Assembly: GCA_964343975.1 (NCBI GenBank)
Contig: CAYFLU010000186.1
Span: forward strand, 1 to 6,503
Origin: SCUN01 sp964343975
GTDB lineage: Bacteria; Acidobacteriota; Vicinamibacteria; Vicinamibacterales; SCN-69-37
Length of the DNA stretch: 6,503 bases
Direction: 5' to 3'
Below, piece after piece: positions 1 to 5,013 of this stretch. The notes under the pieces were generated by a model. That model made no database searches and was not told the DNA's origin. It was given only the letters and a program-made list of their open reading frames with translations. A program made the position numbers and the translations under genes. Positions within the stretch are counted from its first letter, which is position 1, and every line of letters begins with the position of its first letter.

Positions 1-1233
1 GGTCAGCAGATTCCGGTGCCGAGCACCACGTTCGCGCCCATCGCCGCCGGCGGCGCGGCCACGCAGCCGACCACGTCGTTCACCCTCAAGGACGTCGGCG
101 TGAACGTGACGATGACGCCGAAGGTCACCTACGACAACGAGATCCGCATCGACCTCACCGTGGAAAACAGCGCGCAGGGCGCGGACGTCACGGTGGCGGG
201 GCAGGCGCTGCCGTCGTTCACGTCGCGCAAGGTCAACACGACGCTCCGCCTGCGTGACGGCGAGTCGAATCTGCTCGCCGGCCTGATTCAGGAGAACAAC
301 GCGAAGTCGGTGCAGGGCCTGCCGGGGATTTCCAAGATTCCGCTGCTGCGGAATATCCTGGGCGGCTCCGAAAGCAAGGAGACTTCCACCGACATCGTCA
401 TGTTGATCACGCCGCGCATCATCCGCGGCCACGACATGTCGATGGACGATCTCAAGCCGATCTACGTGGGCACGAGCCAGAACTTCGGCCTCACGGGCGC
501 GCCGCCACTCATCACCGCGCCGCCGACCGCCGAGGAACTTGCGGCCATGGCGTCCATGGGCGCGGGACAGCCCGCACAGGCCGCCCAAAACCCGCCGGCG
601 CCGACCACACCGGTGGTGCAGGCGCCGACACCGACCGCACCTCCGCGCACGAACCCGGTCGTGGTGCCGGTGACGCCAGTGACGGCGGCCAATCCGCCGG
701 CGACGGTGCAAACGCCGCCCGCGGCGATCCAGAATCCGCCGACGAACCAGGCTCCGGCCACGCCGCCGGCCGCACCGGCGCCGTCAACGCCGGCCCCCTC
801 GACTCCGCCGCCATCTCAGCCGGCTCAGGTCGGTCTAGTAGCGCCCGGACAGCAGCTACAGGCAGGCGCGGCGCCGTACACGATGCCGATCCAGATCTCG
901 GGCGCGAACCAGGTCGGCAGCGTCCGCATCACGATCAGCTACAACCCGAAGATCCTGAAGGCCGGTCCGGTCACGCAGGGATCGTTCATGACCAACGGCG
1001 GCGTCACCACGGTCTTCACGCCGCGCGTGGATGACGCCGCGGGCAAAATCGAGATCCTGATCGGCCGTCCCGCCGGCGCCCCGGGCGTCTCCGGAGCCGG
1101 CTTCCTGGCCTCGGTCGTCTTCAACGCCATCGCGGCGGGCAACGCCAACCTGAGCATGACCGTGACGGCGCTCACGCCGAGCGCCCTGCCGGTCCCGACG
1201 CAGGTCGCACCGGTGTCGGTCGTGGTGAAATAG
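1..1233 (+). CDS. Secretin (GspD/PilQ family) with C-terminal cohesin-like domain, 5' partial
   Basis: Outer-membrane pore subunit of a type II secretion or type IV pilus-like machine. The reading frame is open from base 1, so the N-terminal domains lie outside the window; 410 residues are visible. Residues 1-145 are the end of the secretin domain: a GQQIPVPS segment, the VGVNVTMTPKV strand, the DGESNLLAGLI segment, the GLPGISKIPLL signature near residues 106-118, and the final strand DIVMLITPRII at 131-141. A low-complexity Pro/Ala/Thr linker follows, about residues 165-276. Residues 277-410 resemble a cohesin domain, with MPIQISGANQVGSVRITISY, NPKIL, a GAGFLASVVFNA segment and a closing VSVVVK strand. 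In classical GspD the C-terminal position holds a pilotin-binding S-domain; I see none here. Rare CTA and GTA codons cluster at the linker-cohesin junction (about 835-860). The first pseudopilin starts 15 bases downstream, indicating one operon. The secretin call is firm; the cohesin call is from fold-like sequence pattern. Confidence 0.9.
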   Translation, partial: GQQIPVPSTTFAPIAAGGAATQPTTSFTLKDVGVNVTMTPKVTYDNEIRIDLTVENSAQGADVTVAGQALPSFTSRKVNTTLRLRDGESNLLAGLIQENNAKSVQGLPGISKIPLLRNILGGSESKETSTDIVMLITPRIIRGHDMSMDDLKPIYVGTSQNFGLTGAPPLITAPPTAEELAAMASMGAGQPAQAAQNPPAPTTPVVQAPTPTAPPRTNPVVVPVTPVTAANPPATVQTPPAAIQNPPTNQAPATPPAAPAPSTPAPSTPPPSQPAQVGLVAPGQQLQAGAAPYTMPIQISGANQVGSVRITISYNPKILKAGPVTQGSFMTNGGVTTVFTPRVDDAAGKIEILIGRPAGAPGVSGAGFLASVVFNAIAAGNANLSMTVTALTPSALPVPTQVAPVSVVVK

Positions 1234-1248
1234 AGGCGAGCGAACACG

Positions 1249-1740
1249 ATGTTGGCGTGGCTGCGGCGATCACGGCGAGAGGAAGGTGGCTTCACCTTCA
1301 TTGAGCTCGTCGTGTCGACGGCGATCCTTGCCGTCCTTGCCAGCGGCGCCATTCCTCTGGCGCGTGTCTCGATGAAACGCACGAAGGAAGCGGAATTGCG
1401 GCGGACGCTACGGGAGATGCGCGCGGCCATCGACAAGTTCAAGGACATGGCCGACCAGCAGATCATCTCGCCACTGGAAGTACAGGCGGGCAGCGAGAAC
1501 TACCCGAAGGATCTCCAGCAGCTGGTCGACGGAGTGGCTCTCAACAACGACGCCAGCGGTCGCAAGATGCGCTTCCTGCGTCGCATCCCGATCGACCCCA
1601 TCACCGGCAAGGCCGACTGGCAGTTCCGCGCCTACGGCGACGATCCCAAAGCGACGGTGTGGGGCGGCAGCAACGTCTACGACGTCACGTCCAAGTCGGA
1701 CGGCACGGCCCTCGACGGCACGAAATACAAGACCTGGTGA
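1249..1740 (+). CDS. GspG-like type II secretion pseudopilin, copy 1
   Basis: A 163-residue prepilin-like protein, expected to be processed by a prepilin peptidase and assembled into a periplasmic pseudopilus. The leader is short and basic (RRSRREEGG), followed by the type III signal GG|FTFIELVVS, giving Phe at mature +1 and Glu at +5 (E19). The hydrophobic helix runs to about residue 38 and leads into KRTKEAELRRTLREMRAAID, the usual amphipathic continuation. The head contains FLRRIPIDPITGKADWQF, corresponding to the DP-containing region of GspG. It ends in YDVTSKSDGTALDGTKYKTW, where classical GspG has its calcium-binding loop and final Trp. Its ATG lies 15 bases after the secretin stop; GAGG at 1233-1236 is a possible but distant ribosome binding site. 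The paralog at 1749 begins 8 bases downstream. The family is clear; whether this is the major subunit is not shown by sequence. Confidence 0.9.
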   Translation: MLAWLRRSRREEGGFTFIELVVSTAILAVLASGAIPLARVSMKRTKEAELRRTLREMRAAIDKFKDMADQQIISPLEVQAGSENYPKDLQQLVDGVALNNDASGRKMRFLRRIPIDPITGKADWQFRAYGDDPKATVWGGSNVYDVTSKSDGTALDGTKYKTW

Positions 1741-1748
1741 GCGACGGC

Positions 1749-2180
1749 ATGAGAGCCACGATGCACACGCCGGACGACTCGCGCGCCGCACGCCCAGACG
1801 GCGGCTGGACGCTCATCGAACTCCTCGTTGTGATGACGCTCATCGGCGTCCTCGCCTCACTGGCGCTCGTGCAGTATCGGAATTCGATCCAGGCGGCCAA
1901 GGAGGCGGTGCTGAAAGCCGACCTCTTCCACATGCGCGATGCGATCGACCAGTACTACGCCGACAAGGGGCAGTACCCGGCCTCGTTGCAGGCGCTCGTC
2001 AGCGACGGCTATCTCCGCGGGATCCCGGTCGATCCCATCACGCGCTCGTCCGATTCCTGGACGACGACGCAGGCCGATGCGGATCCGAACAACCCCACGG
2101 CATCACCAGGTATTTACGACGTGAAGAGCGGCGCCGAAGGCACTTCGCTCGACGGCACGCGCTTCGCAGACTGGCACTGA
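1749..2180 (+). CDS. GspG-like type II secretion pseudopilin, copy 2
   Basis: A 143-residue prepilin-like protein, paralogous to the preceding gene. The prepilin signal is GG|WTLIELLVVM, with Glu at mature +5 (E24) but Trp instead of the usual Phe at +1. After the helix come KEAVLKADLFHMRDAIDQYY, then YPASLQALV, IPVDPITRSSDSW, and a C-terminus IYDVKSGAEGTSLDGTRFADWH that parallels the ending of copy 1. I chose ATG 1749 because a GGTGAG sequence (1736-1741, overlapping the upstream stop) lies at suitable distance. A GTG at 1737, overlapping the upstream TGA, and an ATG at 1761 are also in frame; all of them leave a leader ahead of GG. The tight spacing indicates translational coupling with copy 1. 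It is the last + strand gene before the intergenic region, so probably the end of this operon. It probably supplies a second pseudopilus subunit. Confidence 0.88.
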   Translation: MRATMHTPDDSRAARPDGGWTLIELLVVMTLIGVLASLALVQYRNSIQAAKEAVLKADLFHMRDAIDQYYADKGQYPASLQALVSDGYLRGIPVDPITRSSDSWTTTQADADPNNPTASPGIYDVKSGAEGTSLDGTRFADWH

Positions 2181-2190
2181 CGCACTCCAG

Positions 2191-2204
2191 CGGTCGCGCG
2201 ACCG
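2191..2204 (+). terminator. GC palindrome just after the pseudopilin operon
   Basis: CGGTCGCGCGACCG is a perfect 14-base palindrome beginning 10 bases after the stop of the second pseudopilin. It can fold as a 5-bp stem with a GCGC loop. There is no following T-run, so an intrinsic terminator is only a possibility; it could equally be a protein-binding palindrome or chance in GC-rich DNA. Confidence 0.25.
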
Positions 2205-2236
2205 GCGCCACACGCGCGCCGTCGAGCGCCTGATCC

Positions 2237-2311
2237 ATCCGAACCACACCGCGAACGCGCGATCCGCACCACACAGTAACCGCCCCATCCGAACCACACC
2301 GCAAACGACAA
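2237..2311. repeat. Three tandem 25-bp repeats
   Basis: Units begin with ATCCG at 2237, 2262 and 2287, exactly 25 bases apart. Units 1 and 3 are identical over their first 16 bases (ATCCGAACCACACCGC) and match at 20 of 25 positions. Including two preceding bases, the 18-mer CCATCCGAACCACACCGC occurs exactly at 2235-2252 and 2285-2302. The middle unit is diverged, matching unit 1 at 18 of 25 positions and keeping ATCCG-ACCACAC. The array lies between convergent genes and directly abuts the strong hairpin at 2308-2346. Function is unknown; candidates are a protein-binding array, a remnant of an interspersed repeat, or replication slippage. Confidence 0.75.
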
Positions 2312-2346
2312 CGGGCCGGCGCTCCGAAGAGCCGCCGGCCCGTTGT
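2308..2346. terminator. Strong bidirectional hairpin terminator between convergent genes
   Basis: ACAACGGGCCGGC (2308-2320) is the exact reverse complement of GCCGGCCCGTTGT (2334-2346), a perfect 13-bp stem. Inside it GCTC (2321-2324) pairs with GAGC (2329-2332) around a CGAA loop, with C2333 bulged. The hairpin is 20 bases beyond the stop of the minus-strand lipoprotein gene and 127 bases beyond the plus-strand pseudopilin operon, the position expected for a shared terminator. On the minus strand it is followed by CGTTTGC, a weak T-run; on the plus strand there is none, so the assignment rests on stem strength and position. Confidence 0.75.
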
Positions 2347-2366
2347 GCATCTGTGTTGGATCCGCG

Positions 2367-4172
2367 CTAGTTGATCGGGACCTGCACGGTGACGATGAAC
2401 GGCAGCCCGTAGACAGGGAAGACCGTGACCTTCGCCAGCCACACACCACGCGTGTACTGGTGCGTGGGGCTGACGTTGCTCGTGGTCTCCCACGTCGCGC
2501 CCGGGGCTGGGGCATCGTTGAAGTCCCAGAAGTAGCGGTCGATCAACGCGGCGGACTGTCCGCTGGCAATGGTGAAGGTCAGCTGCGTCGGTGTCAGCGA
2601 GGATCCCGCGGTGGTCACGGCCAGTGTGCCGTTGAGTTTCTGCACGACCAGGCTGATCGACGACGACACGGTGTTGCCGTCGGGATCCGTGCCGCTCACC
2701 TTCACCGTGTAGGTCTTGCCGTTGTCGGTGGGCGTCGAGTAGAACTTCGTGTCCGTACGCGAACCGCTGAAGGTGCCGAACGACTTGGTGGTGCCATCAC
2801 CGTAGTCGAGCGTGATGTTGGTCAGCGCCACCGTGGTGCCGGCATCGATGGTGAATGTGGTCGCCGTGCTCTGAGACGTCACGCCGGTCGATGGTCCGGT
2901 CAACGTGATCGCGCCCTTCGTCGCCGGAATCGTCATGGCGAGTGGCACGGTCACCGGATCGCCGTAGAGCGGGTAGGCCCGCGCTGCCACATTGATGGCA
3001 CCCGAGGGCACCGTGGCGGCGTAGACGTGCGAGATCGTGCCGCCGACCGAGGTCCCGTTCGTCCCGTCGCCGAAGTCCCACACGTAGTGATCGATCGACG
3101 CCGTCGACGGCGACACTACCGCCGTGTAGGTCACGGACGCGCCGCGCGTGATGGTCGTCGGCGACGCCGACACCGTCATGCTCAATCCGGTGATCGCGAC
3201 CTGCGTCGCCGCGGTTGTCACGACGCCGTCGGGATCGGTCGCCGACACGCTGACATCAAGAATGCCGGCCTGCGAGTAGTAGTGCGTCACCGACTGGGTG
3301 CCCGACAACGCGCCGAGCGCCTTGGACGATCCGTCGCCGTAGTTGATGATCACGTTCGACACAGACACGGTCGATCCGACGACGACAGAGAACGCGGCCG
3401 GGGAGCTCACGGACACAGTGCTCGTGGGGCCCGAGACAGAAATCGTGGCCTTCGCGGACACGCCCACCGACACCTTGCCGGTGATGCCGTTGACGGAGGC
3501 CGTGATGTCCGCGGCCGAGGTCGTCGTCAGCGTCGTGGTGGCCACACCGCTCGCGTTGGTGGTCGCCGTCGTCGGCGAGACCGAACCTTTGGTCGTGGAG
3601 AACTCGACCGGAGCGCCCGCCACGCCGTTGCCGTTGGCATCATCGACACGAGCGGACACCACCGCGGTGCCGCCCGAGGAGGTGAGGTTCTGCGGCGTCG
3701 CCGTCACCGTCACGGTCTTCGCATTCGCCGTGCCGATCTTGATCTGGGCGGTGGACTTGGCGCCGCCGGAGTACGCGGTGATCGTGGCGGTGCCGGACGT
3801 CGTCCCGGTATTGAGGACGACTTGCACCTTGCCGTTCGTCGTCTTGGCCTCAGACGGCTCGATCGTGCCAATCGACGACGTAAAACTGACCACGGTGCCG
3901 TCCTGCACCGGCGTGCCGGCGCCGGTGGTGCTCGACGTGGTGGCGGTCGTGCTCGTCCCACTCGACTGCTGGCCGTTCTCGATCAGGACGGCCACGATGT
4001 TGATCGACGAGTTGATGGCGGCGGTGTCGCTGGCCACAGTCAGGTTGATCACCGTACCGGTCGGCGCCAGCAGGGGCAATTTCTTGCACGCCGCGGTGCC
4101 GAGCAGGCTGACCGTGACGCCAAGCAGTCCAATGGCAGTGAGGCGCGGAAACGACCGGAGGATTCGATGCAT
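2367..4172 (-). CDS. Predicted lipoprotein with bacterial Ig-like (Big) and PKD-like repeats
   Basis: A 601-residue predicted secreted lipoprotein; no enzymatic motif was seen. The N-terminus MHRILRSFPRL is basic, followed by a hydrophobic stretch and a lipobox-like LLGTAAC with Cys29. Lys at +2 would favour the outer membrane under the E. coli rule. Residues 40-147 and 150-240 resemble Big_1/invasin-type domains (for example PVQDGTVVSFTSSIGTIEP and GVAGAPVEFSTTKGSVSPTT). Four PKD-like domains follow, about 247-327, 330-416, 421-510 and 513-600, with motifs NYGDG (277), WDFGDG (365), DYGDG (456) and the degenerate WDFNDA (549). The first Big domain has a Ser/Thr-rich insertion at 70-87. ATG 4172 gives a compact signal peptide. 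ATG 4202 is in frame, adds 10 residues and has a better ribosome site (GAGGA 4 bases upstream), but its start codon would overlap the divergent gene. Such proteins usually act in adhesion or as surface scaffolds. A role with the neighbouring secretion genes is inferred from position only. Confidence 0.88.
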   Translation of the reverse strand: MHRILRSFPRLTAIGLLGVTVSLLGTAACKKLPLLAPTGTVINLTVASDTAAINSSINIVAVLIENGQQSSGTSTTATTSSTTGAGTPVQDGTVVSFTSSIGTIEPSEAKTTNGKVQVVLNTGTTSGTATITAYSGGAKSTAQIKIGTANAKTVTVTATPQNLTSSGGTAVVSARVDDANGNGVAGAPVEFSTTKGSVSPTTATTNASGVATTTLTTTSAADITASVNGITGKVSVGVSAKATISVSGPTSTVSVSSPAAFSVVVGSTVSVSNVIINYGDGSSKALGALSGTQSVTHYYSQAGILDVSVSATDPDGVVTTAATQVAITGLSMTVSASPTTITRGASVTYTAVVSPSTASIDHYVWDFGDGTNGTSVGGTISHVYAATVPSGAINVAARAYPLYGDPVTVPLAMTIPATKGAITLTGPSTGVTSQSTATTFTIDAGTTVALTNITLDYGDGTTKSFGTFSGSRTDTKFYSTPTDNGKTYTVKVSGTDPDGNTVSSSISLVVQKLNGTLAVTTAGSSLTPTQLTFTIASGQSAALIDRYFWDFNDAPAPGATWETTSNVSPTHQYTRGVWLAKVTVFPVYGLPFIVTVQVPIN

Positions 4173-4200
4173 GCGTGACGATAGAGAGGATAATACGTTC
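4173..4200. promoter_or_regulatory. Compact divergent start region with possible -10 elements
   Basis: Only 28 bases separate the lipoprotein ATG (4172, minus) from the pseudopilin ATG (4201, plus). The stretch ATAGAGAGGATAATACG is visibly AT-richer than its surroundings. ATAATA at 4190-4195 reads TATTAT on the minus strand (5 of 6 to TATAAT), which would give an 11-base or so leader to ATG 4172. GATAAT at 4189-4194 on the plus strand is also 5 of 6, but would give an almost leaderless transcript for 4201. I see no convincing -35 box at 17 bases for either. GAGAGGA at 4184-4190 is a good ribosome binding site for the plus gene, 10 bases from its ATG. Confidence 0.4.
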
Positions 4201-5007
4201 ATGCGGTCCTCACAATCTGACGCAGGCGGCTTCATTATGGTCGTCCTCCTGATTGTCATGGGGATCACGGCTGTATGGATGGCCGCCGACATCCCGCGCT
4301 GGCGACAGCAGGCCACCCGGGAAAAGGAAGCGGAACTGGTCTTCCGAGGCCAGCAGTACGTCCGGGCCCTGCGCCTGTTCCAGCAGAAGAACGGCCCGGG
4401 CACGGCCCCGGCCGATTTCGACGTCTTGGTGAACGGCAAGTTTCTCCGCAAGAAATACAAGGATCCGATCACGAATGACGACTTCCTCCCGGTCATGACC
4501 GGGACGGCCCCCACGGTGCCCGGGCAGGCCCCAGGAGGGCAGCAGGCGGCCCCGGGACGGGCTGGCAGCACTCCGCAGCAGCCGGCAGCGGGCCCAGCCG
4601 GGCGAGGCGTGACTCCCGCGGCCCCGACGGCGCCCCAAACGGGCCAGCCGGGCGCCGGGTCCTCCTCTGGGACGGCCTTCGGTGGGACGATCGCCGGGGT
4701 CCGGTCGAAGAGCACGGCCGCGTCGATCATGCAGTACCTCGGTGCCACCCACTACAACGAGTGGCAGTTCATTTACAGCGGTCAGGTCGCCGGTGCGGGT
4801 GGCGGCGCTGGTCGTGGCGGCGCCCCGGGTGGCCCCGGAGGTCAAGGTGGACAGGGCGGACAGGGCGGACCGGGTGGTCCCGGCATCGGTGGTGGCGGTC
4901 GCGGTGGCCCAGGCGGCCCCGGGGGACCGGGTGGCCCAGGTCGCGGCGGCGCCGCGCCGCAAGGGCCGGCACCGGGCGGTGGCCGAGGCGGCCGCGGCGG
5001 ACTCTAG
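4201..5007 (+). CDS. Atypical pseudopilin-like protein with Pro/Gly-rich insert and Gly-rich tail
   Basis: A 268-residue protein with a type IV prepilin-like N-terminus, leader MRSSQSDAGG then FIMVVLLIVMGITAVWMAAD. Glu5 of the mature form is missing (Val15), as in GspK-type minor pseudopilins. The helix continues as REKEAELVFRGQQYVRALRL, typical of pseudopilins found near cohesin-type secretins. KFLRKKYKDPITNDDFLPV (80-98) matches the DPIT region of the two other pseudopilins here. Residues 100-160 are a Pro/Gly/Ala/Gln-rich segment. The folded head resumes at 161-192 (GVRSKSTAAS, then YNEWQFIY), a motif I recall from this family. Residues 197-268 are almost only Gly with Pro, Arg, Ala and Gln. 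ATG 4201 is preceded by GAGAGGA; the frame is open far upstream, but only as antisense of the lipoprotein gene. It probably works in the same pseudopilus, perhaps as a minor or tip subunit. It converges on the serine hydrolase gene with 6 bases between stops. Confidence 0.85.
   Translation: MRSSQSDAGGFIMVVLLIVMGITAVWMAADIPRWRQQATREKEAELVFRGQQYVRALRLFQQKNGPGTAPADFDVLVNGKFLRKKYKDPITNDDFLPVMTGTAPTVPGQAPGGQQAAPGRAGSTPQQPAAGPAGRGVTPAAPTAPQTGQPGAGSSSGTAFGGTIAGVRSKSTAASIMQYLGATHYNEWQFIYSGQVAGAGGGAGRGGAPGGPGGQGGQGGQGGPGGPGIGGGGRGGPGGPGGPGGPGRGGAAPQGPAPGGGRGGRGGL
4789..5004 (+). repeat. Glycine-rich low-complexity coding repeat
   Basis: This stretch encodes the tail of the third pseudopilin. It is built from short GGC/GGT/GGA-Pro/Gln units, including tandem 9-base units GGACAGGGC at about 4850-4867 followed by the variant GGACCGGGT. 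The protein reads largely as GGP and GGQ triplets, which have collagen-like Gly spacing but too little proline in the second position to predict a firm triple helix. Such DNA is prone to slippage, so tail length may vary between strains. Confidence 0.7.
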
Positions 5008-5013
5008 CGCGAC

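Noticed and set aside
2040..2130. Dockerin-like Asp/Asn-rich loop in the second pseudopilin (ADADPNNPTASPG)
   Set aside because: Lacks the duplicated DxNxDGxxxxxD calcium-loop pattern of dockerins; it is a loop of the pseudopilin head.
2237..2311. CRISPR-like array
   Set aside because: Units are contiguous 25-mers with no spacers and a diverged middle copy; no cas genes nearby.
2343..4178. Long plus-strand open frame (611 codons) opposite the lipoprotein gene
   Set aside because: Its translation is Arg/Gly/His-rich without domains, as expected for antisense of GC-rich Thr/Ser/Val coding sequence; the minus strand encodes clear Big and PKD domains.
3343..4200. N-terminal extension of the third pseudopilin, in frame upstream of 4201
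   Set aside because: It is antisense to the lipoprotein. The prepilin leader and ribosome site place the true start at 4201.
4203..4748. N-terminal extension of the lipoprotein on the minus strand
   Set aside because: It is antisense to the third pseudopilin, and a signal peptide with lipobox begins only after 4202/4172.
4820..4935. G-quadruplex potential in the plus strand
   Set aside because: The GGG runs are explained by dense glycine codons; spacing between G3 runs mostly exceeds or barely meets the usual loop limits, so no specific structure is supported.
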